Source: Chitinophaga agri
GTDB lineage: Bacteria > Bacteroidota > Bacteroidia > Chitinophagales > Chitinophagaceae
Length of the DNA stretch: 64,000 nt
Assembly: GCF_010093065.1 (NCBI RefSeq)
Contig: NZ_CP048113.1
Location: 1,798,001-1,862,000 of the forward strand
Direction of reading: 5' to 3'
The notes beneath the pieces are model-generated. The model worked only from the letters and a program-made list of their open reading frames with translations, did no database searches and was not told the DNA's origin. This document shows, one piece after another, positions 49,898 through 59,754 of the stretch (the first letter of the stretch is position 1; each line of letters begins with the position of its first letter). The position numbers and the translations under genes are program-made.

Positions 49898-51259
49898 CTA
49901 GAGCAAACTCTCCAATAATGGTTTCAACTCAGGCATAGAAGGTCTTGGCGAATCTACAGAGACAATATTTCCCTGTTTGTCAAACACCAGAAAACGAGGT
50001 ATACCGCTCACGTCGTAGAATTTTTGCATGTCCGACCAAACACCGGCATACAGTTGAATGCCTCCCATTTTATTATCTTTTACAAACTGTTTCCATTTCT
50101 CTTTGTCTTCAGGTTTATCGGTAGAAATGCTTACAAATGCCACGCTCTTACCATGCATGGCGGTTTCCAGTTCCTTCATATAAGGAATTTCCTTTTTGCA
50201 TGGACCGCACCAGGTAGCCCACATATCCACCAGGACCACCTTCCCCTTCAGACTGGCGAGAGTAACGGTATCTCCGTTAATGCTCGGGAAAGCAAAATTA
50301 TATCCTGCGGTACCCTTCTTGAACGTACTAAGATTCTTACGCGTTTCGAAAAGCGCCTTCTGCATATTGTCCGTCACCAGGTATTGCTTATAGGGCACCA
50401 TTGCTGAATCAAACTTCTCCAGTGATTTATATTGTCTGAAATCATTCACCAGCCATACGCCTTTCAGTGTATCATTACAGATCACAGACGTAAACAATTT
50501 CAGACGGTTCTCCCGGGTAATACTATCCACTCTCTCTGCCGCCAGCATGGCATAACGCTGTACCAACTCAACCCCTTCTCCCAGTTGCAGGATATCTGTT
50601 GCGCAATAGCGGTTAGGTTCCAGCATAGGCGCATAATAAGCAGGCAGGCGCTTCTTATCCGGGTGTACAGCTCGTGGCATCAGTAACAACCCGAATGCAG
50701 TACCATCAAGATCTGCCTCAATCGTTGTTAACAGCAGCCTGTTAAAGCCCGCATTCCTTGTATGCACGGTCTTTCTGAATGCTGCTACAGATGGCAGTAA
50801 TGCTTCAAATGCGGGAAACACTGAACGGTAGGTAGATGTATCGCCCAACATATTCTTGCTCTTTAAAGGGGCGATCATCTGCTGCCAGGTGTATAATAGT
50901 TTATTCTCAGCCCCACCCTTCAGCATGCTGTATTTACCACGGTCATCCTGTATATCCAGCTCTACCTGCTCACCAGACTTCAGGTAGACGCGTATATAAT
51001 TTTTGCTGGCCTTCTCATCCACCGACATCGCCAGATAATAATAGCCTTCGGTTGGTCCTGGAATAGCAAATGCAAAATTATGCTGAGGATCCAGGGTCGT
51101 GCTGGCAAATTCGACCAGCTTACCTTCACGGACATTGTACAATTTCATGCCCGTAACCTTGGGCAATGCGCAGTTACCACTAACCATAGCCGGTGACGGC
51201 GCGGCATACGTAGCGCTCACACCTACCAGCGCTGCCAGCAGGAAAATCATTTTTTTCAT
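49898..51259 (-). CDS. TlpA-like thiol-disulfide protein (with DUF4369-type N-terminal region)
   Basis: 453 residues with signal peptide (MKKMIFLLAALVGVSATYAA). N-terminal beta domain with KLYNVREGKLVEFASTTL as in DUF4369, long helical middle, and C-terminal thioredoxin domain about 315-453 with the active site WATWCGPCKKEI (CxxC) and cis-Pro in SGIPRFLVF. Reduces or isomerises disulfides in the periplasm. Last gene of the SusCD locus, common partner of such systems; here it may fold a cysteine-rich exported protein or client of the SusCD pair. Confidence 0.9.
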   Translation of the reverse strand: MKKMIFLLAALVGVSATYAAPSPAMVSGNCALPKVTGMKLYNVREGKLVEFASTTLDPQHNFAFAIPGPTEGYYYLAMSVDEKASKNYIRVYLKSGEQVELDIQDDRGKYSMLKGGAENKLLYTWQQMIAPLKSKNMLGDTSTYRSVFPAFEALLPSVAAFRKTVHTRNAGFNRLLLTTIEADLDGTAFGLLLMPRAVHPDKKRLPAYYAPMLEPNRYCATDILQLGEGVELVQRYAMLAAERVDSITRENRLKLFTSVICNDTLKGVWLVNDFRQYKSLEKFDSAMVPYKQYLVTDNMQKALFETRKNLSTFKKGTAGYNFAFPSINGDTVTLASLKGKVVLVDMWATWCGPCKKEIPYMKELETAMHGKSVAFVSISTDKPEDKEKWKQFVKDNKMGGIQLYAGVWSDMQKFYDVSGIPRFLVFDKQGNIVSVDSPRPSMPELKPLLESLL

Positions 51260-51270
51260 AAATGCGGTTT

Positions 51271-52764
51271 TTAACGTTCTCTGTAAGTAATGCTTTTGAT
51301 TTTGCCGAAACCAGTGTAGGATTCGTTTAATACCAGATTACCATTTACTGCTGGCACAGTATATAATTCGAAGCTGCCTGCGCGTTCAGCGGGTAGTGAC
51401 GGATCAAATACGCCTACCTGCAATTTGTTGTAGTAAGCTTTGGCTGCGGTCAATCCGATCCCCTGGAAACCATCAAACTTCAGGAAGGTCACTTTCTTAT
51501 CTCCATAATCTATCATCAGCTTACTCTGCTTCAGACCCGCGTCATATTCATACAGCTTACCGCCAACATTGTAAAACACATATCCCAGGTCAGGACTAAC
51601 TGCAAAATTCTCCGCATGTGCCAGATCTGTAGCAGGCATCTCATCATAGTATGTCTGTACAATATTGGAAGCAATATTGATCCTCGCCAGATAGAATTTT
51701 GTATGTGCGGAATCCAGGATAGCATAGGTATCACCACCGCTGAAACGGCACGTCTCCATGTAAAGCAGGTCTTTACCGGTAGTATAGTTAAACAGCGTAC
51801 CTGCTGGCATGTCGGAACAGTTGTTCGGCAAACTGTACACATGTCTTACGAAACGTTTCTCGTCCATATTATACAGGAGGTGAACGTTTGTTGAGTTGGA
51901 CACATTGTCATAGTAACCCACATACTTTGAAACATTAAATGTAGCCGTCTTACCATACATCACATTCACCGGCAAACCGAAGTAAATATTGAATGTATAC
52001 ATATAGTAATACATGTTGTTATCGCTACCTCGTACATATTCGGAACCATTTGTGCGACTGGTGATCTTCTCGGTATAGAACCCATCAGGTAACACACTGA
52101 AAACTTCCGTCTGGAAAGGTGCCTTAAATTTCATGGTTTCTCCATCCAGCCTGTTGGTACCACCAGTTGTACTTACATATACAGTATGACCTGAAGCAGC
52201 ACTGGTCAACTTGGCAAACTTCACTTCCACCGGCAGCCCTGTTAGTGTCAGGCCTGCATCGATAGTACCCAGCAGGTCGTAAATAGGTTTATACCCGTCT
52301 GCGCCTTTAGACAACATATCAAGCCGGCTACCACCATTCACTTCCGACAATAACATCCATCCTTCATATACACTCGTGATAACCGTAGCCAGGAATGATT
52401 TCTGAAACGTTACACCGGTCTTCTTATCTGTCACACGGTAGATCATGTTGTACTTACCGGATGTCAGCGTAATCCTTGCTTCCAGGTCGCGGCTTCTCGA
52501 TAATGTATCTACGTCATCTGTATGCCCGTTGCTATAAAGCGATGCCATCCACATATAACTATATGCACTGGTGTCTGAACCGTCATCCTTGCTAAAGTTA
52601 AGGGTTGGTTTGATAGACAATATACTTCCGTAATTAACAGTATACATGCTGTCCACCCCGGAAATATCTACCACGTTAATGTCTACATAGTCATAGTTGC
52701 CTTTGTCTTTATAGCAACTGCCCAGCGCAAATGCGATGAGAATATATAAGAATAGTTTCTTCAT
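51271..52764 (-). CDS. PKD-like family lipoprotein
   Basis: 497 residues. Lipobox LGSC (Cys17 of MKKLFLYILIAFALGSC). Then a PKD/Ig-like domain (INVVDISGVDSMYTVNYGSI, YMWMAS, YRVTDKKTGVTF) and a beta-propeller-like rest with repeated YDEMPATDLAHAENFAVSPD-like strands. Surface lipoprotein accompanying SusCD, presumably binding substrate. Confidence 0.87.
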   Translation of the reverse strand: MKKLFLYILIAFALGSCYKDKGNYDYVDINVVDISGVDSMYTVNYGSILSIKPTLNFSKDDGSDTSAYSYMWMASLYSNGHTDDVDTLSRSRDLEARITLTSGKYNMIYRVTDKKTGVTFQKSFLATVITSVYEGWMLLSEVNGGSRLDMLSKGADGYKPIYDLLGTIDAGLTLTGLPVEVKFAKLTSAASGHTVYVSTTGGTNRLDGETMKFKAPFQTEVFSVLPDGFYTEKITSRTNGSEYVRGSDNNMYYYMYTFNIYFGLPVNVMYGKTATFNVSKYVGYYDNVSNSTNVHLLYNMDEKRFVRHVYSLPNNCSDMPAGTLFNYTTGKDLLYMETCRFSGGDTYAILDSAHTKFYLARINIASNIVQTYYDEMPATDLAHAENFAVSPDLGYVFYNVGGKLYEYDAGLKQSKLMIDYGDKKVTFLKFDGFQGIGLTAAKAYYNKLQVGVFDPSLPAERAGSFELYTVPAVNGNLVLNESYTGFGKIKSITYRER

Positions 52765-52811
52765 GCTAGTGAGGTAAAATAATGATCAATCAATTACTGT
52801 CTCCGCTACAA

Positions 52812-53564
52812 TCACTGGGATAATTCGCCCATGATCATTTCGGTCCCATTCTCTTCATAGATAATATTACCGGCGTCTCTCTGCTGATTCAGATACCGCT
52901 GCATTGCCTTACCGATATAAACCGCTTCTGCCACGGCTATTGTTATAAAATCGTTTACCGTCATTTGCAGCTGCTCGCAGATCAGTAAGATCTTCTTACG
53001 CGAGAAAGTACCCAGGTAACCATCCAGCCATCTGGCAGGTTTAGCAATCTGATCATCAATAAATAATGTCAGCGTAGCGGTAGCCACAACAGAGTCTTTC
53101 GTCCGCGGTTGCGTCAGTGTCGTGTCAAACTCCTGATTAGGCTGTATCTGCAACTGTAAACGATACTGTTCGGATGCCATTTCCTTTGTACGATGGAAGC
53201 GCACGGGTATATACACCACCGACTTGTTCGCCGGTACTATATATTCATTTTGCAATGGCTCGTAGTGTACGCCTGCTACCGCCGTAGTCAGACTATCTAT
53301 TACTTTAACGGCAAAGCGTCGGTCATGATCTGCCTGTCTGCCCATGACAGACACCCTTACATTCAGTGTACTGTCTAGTACTGTTTCCGGGGCGAGCGAA
53401 AAGGTGAACAACGCGGTATCTATACGTTGTGTATTCCGCTGATTACCGTAATTAATAGAATTATCAAAATACAACAGCGATTCACCGCTGTAAAAATCGA
53501 TCGTTTCCTTTTTGCAGCTAACTATCGCGAGTAACAATAAGGCTGCTATATAGAATGCTTTCAT
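52812..53564 (-). CDS. DUF4843 lipoprotein
   Basis: Start ATG 53564 (MKAFYIAALLLLAIVSCKKE), lipobox VSC (Cys17). 250 residues of the DUF4843 family: LLYFDNSINYGN, then RIDTALFTFSLAP, TAVAGVHYEPLQNEYIVPAN, VYIPVRFHRTKEM. The Calx-beta-like domain sits on the surface with the SusD and PKD-like partners. The 3' end is near an AT-rich gap before the PKD gene. Confidence 0.87.
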   Translation of the reverse strand: MKAFYIAALLLLAIVSCKKETIDFYSGESLLYFDNSINYGNQRNTQRIDTALFTFSLAPETVLDSTLNVRVSVMGRQADHDRRFAVKVIDSLTTAVAGVHYEPLQNEYIVPANKSVVYIPVRFHRTKEMASEQYRLQLQIQPNQEFDTTLTQPRTKDSVVATATLTLFIDDQIAKPARWLDGYLGTFSRKKILLICEQLQMTVNDFITIAVAEAVYIGKAMQRYLNQQRDAGNIIYEENGTEMIMGELSQ

Positions 53565-53583
53565 GATATCTTTAGTAAGAAGA

Positions 53584-55035
53584 TTAACGATAATCTGTTT
53601 CACTTTTCGGGAATGGCATTACATAGGTCTTTGCTGACATCGTAATATTTCCTGTTGCCGACCCTCCTCTGGGAACAGTGGGCGCGTTCTTACGCTTATA
53701 ATAGAAGAACATTTGTCCTTCTCCATAAAACTCCTTTTGATACTCCTTCCTGATCTCTGTTTCCAGTATAGCTGTTGCCGGCAGGTCCGCCAAACCGCGG
53801 TTGTACCTGATCGTATTCAGGTAGCCCAATGCAGCGGCAGCATCCGTTTCACACTCTGCCGCGATATAATACAGCTCACTAAGGCGTAACATCGGCACAC
53901 GGTAACGGAAAAGCTGAGAACTATCCTTATTCGTCATGTCTGCATATTTGTAGAAACAACGATAGCTCTTTGTACCCACGTTTGGTATCACCCAGCATGG
54001 TGTGAAGCGGTAGTCAGACTCCAGTCCTTCGTAAGTATTGTTCAATCTTGTGGGTTGAGCAGAAAGAATACTATTATCTGACAGGTCCGGCGAGAAATAA
54101 CGCTGATATACATTATATAACTTCGGGTTGTAGATATCAAACAGGTGTTCTGTCGATAACGTGCGGTCAGGGAAATCGGCATTACCGATCGTCTTTTTCA
54201 GTGTAGTCCACGGAAACAGTGGCGTAACCACATTGATCACTGCTTTAGCCTGTTCCAGTGCCCCTGTCTTATCTCCTCTGTACAGCATCACCCTTGCTTT
54301 CAGTGCCTTCACCGCAAAGTAGTTCATACGGCCATTGCGCTGCTGACTGAAGAAATCTACTTCTACAACACCTGGTATGCGCTGCGGACCGTTATTGATA
54401 ACCGGATCATTCCGCAGACAGCTTTCTGCACGGTCCAGGTCCTGCAATACACTATCTACTATACTTTTCGCCTCACGGAGCGGACGCACATTAATATCCG
54501 CGTGGGTGATGTACGGAATAGCGGTGGCGACGGAATCCATCAAGTATACAGGACCATATAAACGAAGGAGGTCGAAATGCAGGTATGCCCTGAGCGCATA
54601 CGCTTCTCCGCGGATGAGAGAATCTTTCGCCGGACTTAACACGCCCCTGTATTTATCCATGTTCTCCAGGAGGTTGTTAGTCGATGCGATCGCCTTAAAT
54701 GCATCGGTCCATATTGCATCTATTGATGCTTCCATCACTGAGTTGGTATATGCATAGTTGGCGTGTTGGTACCAGGTATGAGCCGCATTGGCAGATACAT
54801 TATACTCCTGCCCCATCACGCTCAATAGTGTAGCTGTCATATTGCCACCATATAAACGCTCGTCTCCCAGGTCCAGATAGATGCCGTTCAGGTGATTGGT
54901 AAACCCTCTCTCAGTGGTGTATACGCCACTTTCAACGAACTGGTCTTCCGGTTTAACGTCGAGGTATTTATTACAGGAGAATAATCCTCCTGAAAACAAT
55001 ATTATAATCGCAGAGATCCAGCATGATCTTTTCAT
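53584..55035 (-). CDS. SusD/RagB-family surface lipoprotein
   Basis: 483 residues. Lipobox LFSC (Cys21 of a signal). SusD features: KYLDVKPEDQFVESGVYTTE, GEAYALRAYLHFDLLRLYGP (TPR-like helices), and a C-terminal RYRVPMLRLSELYYIAAECE block. Lid of the SusC channel that catches substrate. 10 nt after the SusC gene. Confidence 0.92.
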   Translation of the reverse strand: MKRSCWISAIIILFSGGLFSCNKYLDVKPEDQFVESGVYTTERGFTNHLNGIYLDLGDERLYGGNMTATLLSVMGQEYNVSANAAHTWYQHANYAYTNSVMEASIDAIWTDAFKAIASTNNLLENMDKYRGVLSPAKDSLIRGEAYALRAYLHFDLLRLYGPVYLMDSVATAIPYITHADINVRPLREAKSIVDSVLQDLDRAESCLRNDPVINNGPQRIPGVVEVDFFSQQRNGRMNYFAVKALKARVMLYRGDKTGALEQAKAVINVVTPLFPWTTLKKTIGNADFPDRTLSTEHLFDIYNPKLYNVYQRYFSPDLSDNSILSAQPTRLNNTYEGLESDYRFTPCWVIPNVGTKSYRCFYKYADMTNKDSSQLFRYRVPMLRLSELYYIAAECETDAAAALGYLNTIRYNRGLADLPATAILETEIRKEYQKEFYGEGQMFFYYKRKNAPTVPRGGSATGNITMSAKTYVMPFPKSETDYR

Positions 55036-55045
55036 GATATTACTT

Positions 55046-58000
55046 TTAGAAAGTGGCCCTTACGCTAAAGGAATAGGAATTAGAGAAAGGATAATCAGTA
55101 CCACGTTCGCTCCTGATAGTGGACAAACGGAATACATCATTGCTATATCCGGAGAAACGCAATGCTGACAGACCTGCGTGCCGCATCCATGGCTTATTCA
55201 ACAGTTCATAACTGACGTTGATGGATTCTCCTGCCAGGAAGTTGTTACGCTGTACATAGCGGGAGGTCATTCTTACTGATGAAAAGTTATTGATGGCTTT
55301 AAAGCGGGACACGTCTCCCGGCTGCCTCCAGCGTTCATACAGGGCACGTCTGTCCAGATTCTCTTCTGCCACTTTGAATACAGAGATATTTTCCACCCTG
55401 TCATATAATGCCTGATTGAATACATCTCCGCCGAAGGTGTATCTCATATTCACACCAAAAGTGAATGCACTCCACCGTACGTTAATGCTGGCAATACCTT
55501 CCATTGTAGGCTGTGCATTACCCACCACTACTTCATCCGCAGATTCATAATCGAATGTCTGCGTGCCATCTTTTTTGATAAACACTTCTCTACCGGTGCC
55601 GGGATCTATACCTGCGGAGCGTACTGCCCACATCGCATCAGGACTATAACCGTCCCTGAAACGCTGCAATGAATTATTTTCCTCTGCAAGATCATTTTCC
55701 TTATCCAGCATATTCAGGAAACCACCGTACGTACTCTTCTGATAGCGTCCCATGATACCCAGCATCACATACAGTTTCTGCTGTGGAACAGAGACCGGCG
55801 TTGCTTTCAGGTTCCACTCCAGACCTTTGGTATGCTGATAACCGATATTGAAAGGATAACCACTGATGCCGGTAGAAGATGGTGTGGTAATGATAGCGAT
55901 CAGCGGATCAGTGTTCTTCCGGTAATAATCAAATGTCAGAGAGATGCGGTTGTCCAGTACAGAGATATCAGTACCGATGTTTGCTGAAAAAGAGTTCTGC
56001 CATTTCAGGTTCGGATTTCCCAGGCTGCGGATCTCATAACCCTGTCCGAACTGGTTATTGGCAGCGCCGATCGCATATACTGTTTCAGAAGACAGTCCCT
56101 GGAAGTTCTGGTTACCGGTCAGTCCCACGTTCGCACGCAGTTTCAGGATATTGATCCATTTCAGATCGCTCAGTAACACATCGTTATGCAGGTTATAACC
56201 GATACCTGCTGACCAGAACGGAGAGTATTTATTGTTGGTACCAAAAGAGGTAGAACCATCTATACGGAATGATCCGTCCAGCAGAAAGCGGCGGTCATAC
56301 ATATAGCTGGCAATAAATAGTCCTGCTACGCTACGCGTGGTTGTCTTTGAATACCCTGGTATACCGTCCGGCTCATAGCCAAAAGCAAAAGCAGGATTAC
56401 CCGGTACCCCTGGTGCAAAACCGGTAGCCGTAAAGGCCGTACGGTTAAACTGGTCGTTCCTGATCTCACCACGCAGGTTCATGTTGAGCTGATGTTTGTT
56501 ATTGATCAGTTTACCATATGAGATCATCACGTTACTATTGTAGTTGAAGGCTTTCTGATTAGCGAAATCGTAGGAGCCTCTATTCTCGGCTGACTTACCG
56601 ATAAACTGCGTATTCAATGGAGACAGGAAAGTATTATAATCAGTGCTGCCGCTGGTGATATTGATACCACCGCTCACACGTAAAGCCGTACTGATGTCGT
56701 AGATCAGCTGCAGGTTTTCAGTGAGTGCCTGCGACTTTTCATAGTCATAGCTGTTCAGGGTAGCGTTATATAGTGGGTTACCTGCGGTATCAGTGATATT
56801 AGAAGACGTTCTGTAAATATCCAGGTAAGGATTAATCGTACCATCCGGCTGTCTTTTCTCAAAATAAGGCAGCACTTTCACCCAGTCAGAAAAGGAGCCA
56901 TACGGGGAAACATCTGCACGATAACCGTTGATGTACAATTTATTGCTGATATTCAGTTTACCCCGGCGATACTGAAGGTCTACGTTAGCGCCCCAGGTAT
57001 TACGACCAGAACCCTTCATCACACCATTGTTATCACGGTAGTTCAGACCTACCCCATAGCGCATCTGGTTATCGCCACCTTCGGCATATAACGCATGGCC
57101 ATTGGTCATACCGGTGCGCAGTGGCTCACTCAGCCAATAGGTATTTACACCGCGTTTTACCTGTGCAAGTCTTCTGGAATACAGAAGGTCAAGAATATTC
57201 TGATCATCAAAGTTCGGCGCCTTTGTCGGGTCCATTTTGTAACGGCCTGCCAGCCTTTCATACTCCAGCTTTTCAGCTGCATTCATCATGTTGTAGCTGG
57301 TCAGGTCAGGCGCTTCAACACGAAGGTCATAGGTATAACTTACGCGCATGGCGCCTGGCTTTGGCTTCAGCGTTTCTATCACGACCACTCCATTTGCAGC
57401 GCGGGCACCGTACATGGCGGTAGAAGCAGCGTCCTTTAATACAGTGATAGCCGCTACCCGGTTCATGTCCAGGTCATTGATTACCTGCAGGGTCGTTTCG
57501 AAACCATCTAATATAAATAATGGTTGGTTGGCGTTCGCTCCTGATTGTGTCTGTACAGAGATGAGGCTACTCTTTCCGCGCACTTCAATATTTGGCAGTG
57601 CGTTGGGGTTGGCGCCCATCACATTATTTTCTACGATAACAAACGACGGATCCAGTGTTTTCAAACTTTGCAGTACGTTCTGGTTACCCACTGTTTTCAG
57701 TTCTGCGCCGGTATAAGTAGCAGCAGCACCTGTGAAACTTTCCTTCTTACGGGTAACGATACCGGTTACCACTACTTCTTTTGTACTTTTAGACACAAGT
57801 GATACACGGATGTTCGTTCGTCCTTTTAAGGCGATCATCTGTGGTTCCATACCTATGTAGGATATCTGCAGAATGGCGTCTGGAGAGGTAGTGATTTCGA
57901 AGCTGCCGTCTTCGCCGGTAAAGGCACCAATATGAGCTTTCAGGTCCTGGACGGTGGCCTTACCCAGGGGTTGTTTATTATCGTCGGTAATAACCCCTCG

Positions 58001-58420
58001 GATGGTCACCTGCTGCGCAGCAGGCGTATCTTCCTGTAGGGTAGCAGGTGGCTGTGGATTACGTTTGATGACAAGCACACCATTCTCCATATTCCAGGAA
58101 AGGCGGGAGTTGCCTAATGCGACACGCAGTACATCATTCAGGGTGGCGTTTTTCACTTTTAATGTCACAGGTGGCAGCTTCTTCAGCTCCTCCTGATCAT
58201 AGATAAAGCGCAGACCGGCCTGTTTGCGTATTTCATTCAGTAATGCAGGAACGGACATATTTTTCACGTCCAGTGTAATGCTCCGTGTGGTAGGTGCCTG
58301 TGCATGCACACTGACAGGTAAAAGGGTTAGTGCAGATAAAAGCCCGGCCGGAGCAGTTGCTAGCAGTAGCCATACTGCGCCCCGCCTAAAATGGCCTCCA
58401 TAACAATACTTTTTTTTCAT
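55046..58420 (-). CDS. SusC/RagA TonB-linked receptor with STN signalling domain
   Basis: Start ATG 58420 (MKKKYCYGGHFRRGAVWLLL). 1124 residues. After the signal: STN domain about 45-100 (ITLDVKNMSVPALLNEIRKQ, LRVALGNSRLSW), carboxypeptidase-regulatory domain about 125-205 (VTIRGVITDDNKQPLGKATV), plug with the SusC hallmark NALPNIEVRGKSSL and TVLKDAASTAMYGARAANGV, and a 22-strand barrel ending in YSFSVRATF. The STN domain signals through FecR to the sigma factor encoded upstream. Imports a ligand with TonB. Confidence 0.93.
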   Translation of the reverse strand: MKKKYCYGGHFRRGAVWLLLATAPAGLLSALTLLPVSVHAQAPTTRSITLDVKNMSVPALLNEIRKQAGLRFIYDQEELKKLPPVTLKVKNATLNDVLRVALGNSRLSWNMENGVLVIKRNPQPPATLQEDTPAAQQVTIRGVITDDNKQPLGKATVQDLKAHIGAFTGEDGSFEITTSPDAILQISYIGMEPQMIALKGRTNIRVSLVSKSTKEVVVTGIVTRKKESFTGAAATYTGAELKTVGNQNVLQSLKTLDPSFVIVENNVMGANPNALPNIEVRGKSSLISVQTQSGANANQPLFILDGFETTLQVINDLDMNRVAAITVLKDAASTAMYGARAANGVVVIETLKPKPGAMRVSYTYDLRVEAPDLTSYNMMNAAEKLEYERLAGRYKMDPTKAPNFDDQNILDLLYSRRLAQVKRGVNTYWLSEPLRTGMTNGHALYAEGGDNQMRYGVGLNYRDNNGVMKGSGRNTWGANVDLQYRRGKLNISNKLYINGYRADVSPYGSFSDWVKVLPYFEKRQPDGTINPYLDIYRTSSNITDTAGNPLYNATLNSYDYEKSQALTENLQLIYDISTALRVSGGINITSGSTDYNTFLSPLNTQFIGKSAENRGSYDFANQKAFNYNSNVMISYGKLINNKHQLNMNLRGEIRNDQFNRTAFTATGFAPGVPGNPAFAFGYEPDGIPGYSKTTTRSVAGLFIASYMYDRRFLLDGSFRIDGSTSFGTNNKYSPFWSAGIGYNLHNDVLLSDLKWINILKLRANVGLTGNQNFQGLSSETVYAIGAANNQFGQGYEIRSLGNPNLKWQNSFSANIGTDISVLDNRISLTFDYYRKNTDPLIAIITTPSSTGISGYPFNIGYQHTKGLEWNLKATPVSVPQQKLYVMLGIMGRYQKSTYGGFLNMLDKENDLAEENNSLQRFRDGYSPDAMWAVRSAGIDPGTGREVFIKKDGTQTFDYESADEVVVGNAQPTMEGIASINVRWSAFTFGVNMRYTFGGDVFNQALYDRVENISVFKVAEENLDRRALYERWRQPGDVSRFKAINNFSSVRMTSRYVQRNNFLAGESINVSYELLNKPWMRHAGLSALRFSGYSNDVFRLSTIRSERGTDYPFSNSYSFSVRATF

Positions 58421-58456
58421 TACTTTTAGCGAGATTTTAGATAATAGAACCCCAGT

Positions 58457-58516
58457 CCTTGTTTCCGACAAGGATCAGGTTTTACTTAGGGCGGGTCTTG
58501 TTGCAACCAGGACCCG
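58457..58516 (-). other. Two hairpins between fecR and susC
   Basis: CCTTGT/ACAAGG (58457-58462, 58468-58473) and CGGGTC/GACCCG (58492-58497, 58511-58516) in the 118-nt gap. On the minus strand there is no T tract after either, so they more likely set mRNA stability or processing than stop transcription. Confidence 0.4.
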
Positions 58517-58538
58517 TCTTTTTTTGCTGTTGATTGTG

Positions 58539-59693
58539 CTACTTGTTTACTGCATAACCTGTAATTGTTCTCTCTTTTTGGTTGACATTAAAATGAACAT
58601 CTGTCATTTTCTCAAGTAATTCTGTTATGGTGCTGATTTCTTTGTATTGTGGAAGGTTGGCTTCGATCTTACGATGTCTGATCTCTCCTTCAGGCAGCAA
58701 GATCTTATAGTTGTATGTTCTCTCAAGACGGTGGCAGATATCTTCCAGTGTGGTTTCAGAAAATATCAGTTCTCCATCTTTCCAGGCCGTATAGATCTCT
58801 GTATCTACTTTACGTACCCGGGTATTGTCATACGGTGCTTTGCTTGTCAGTTGATCTCCCGGTTGCAGGTAAGTGCTGTCCCCCTTATGATGCACTACTA
58901 TCTTACCCTGTACCAGTGTTGCTGCGATGTTATTTTCGTACGTATTTATATTAAAAGCTGTCCCTAATACTTTTATTGATGCATGATCACTTTGCACTGT
59001 AAATGGCCGTGCTGCATCGGCTGCGACTTCAAAATAGGCCTCTCCTTCCACCGTCACAGCACGGCTGTCAGCCGGAAACACAGATGGATACCGTAGGCGG
59101 GTGTCCGCATTCAACCATACCTTTGTACCATCTGACAGCACCAGGTGATAGGTATACCCTCTGGGTACTATCAGTGTGTTATAGGAGATATGCGTTGCGG
59201 TCTGTTGACCCTGCTCATATATCAGTGCTTCATTACTGGCTATGGCGGTGCCGCTGAGCTTTCTGAGTGTATCCAGTACGATCGCTTCTCCTTCTGCTGT
59301 CAGCAATGTAATGGCAGATGGCGATTCCTTTTCGGTTGATTGTACAGCTGTTTGTCGTGGCTGTTGGTCTGCAGCTCTGAAATAATACCAGCCCCCCCCC
59401 GCCAGTAATAATACTGCAGCTGCAGCAGCGTATTTCCACATTGGGCGGACCTTGCGTCTTACCGGCATTGTCCAGTCAGGGTCCTGCTGCGTCAGCCGCT
59501 GCGTCAACGCCTCCCAGCCTTCGGCTATGTCAGCCTTCGCCCACTCCTTCAGATCCAGCTGCTCTTTCATGAACATATAGTCGCGCAGCAACGCCTGCTC
59601 TGCATCATTCAGATCAGTGTAATCCTGCGGTTGACCATTTTCCAGATAACGGAGCAGTTTATCGTTGTCGATATTCTTTTTACTGTTGTCCAT
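58539..59693 (-). CDS. FecR-family anti-sigma/transmembrane sensor
   Basis: 384 residues. N-terminal cytoplasmic anti-sigma part (about 1-88), one membrane helix (YAAAAAVLLLAGGGWYYF, about 90-107), FecR domain about 165-265 (VPRGYTYHLVLSDGTKVWLN, EGEAYFEVAADAARPFTVQS, GTAFNINTYEN) and DUF4974 at the end (DICHRLERTYNYKILLPEGE). Receives the signal from the SusC STN domain and controls the sigma factor. The membrane helix is encoded over a run of nine G (59392-59400), where slippage would cut the protein after the helix start. Confidence 0.93.
   Translation of the reverse strand: MDNSKKNIDNDKLLRYLENGQPQDYTDLNDAEQALLRDYMFMKEQLDLKEWAKADIAEGWEALTQRLTQQDPDWTMPVRRKVRPMWKYAAAAAVLLLAGGGWYYFRAADQQPRQTAVQSTEKESPSAITLLTAEGEAIVLDTLRKLSGTAIASNEALIYEQGQQTATHISYNTLIVPRGYTYHLVLSDGTKVWLNADTRLRYPSVFPADSRAVTVEGEAYFEVAADAARPFTVQSDHASIKVLGTAFNINTYENNIAATLVQGKIVVHHKGDSTYLQPGDQLTSKAPYDNTRVRKVDTEIYTAWKDGELIFSETTLEDICHRLERTYNYKILLPEGEIRHRKIEANLPQYKEISTITELLEKMTDVHFNVNQKERTITGYAVNK
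59392..59400 (-). repeat. G9 homopolymer in fecR
   Basis: Nine C on the plus strand, nine G in the coding strand, spanning codons Ala-Gly-Gly-Gly at the end of the membrane helix. A gain or loss of one base shifts the frame. Confidence 0.95.
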
Positions 59694-59754
59694 GGGCTAC
59701 TACTATTATGACAGGCGAGGTATAAAAAAGGGTGACTGTCCTCCGTCACTTTTT

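Noticed and set aside
57095..57802. Several plus-strand frames inside susC
   Set aside because: They are shadows of the susC coding region in other frames, with no start signals of their own.
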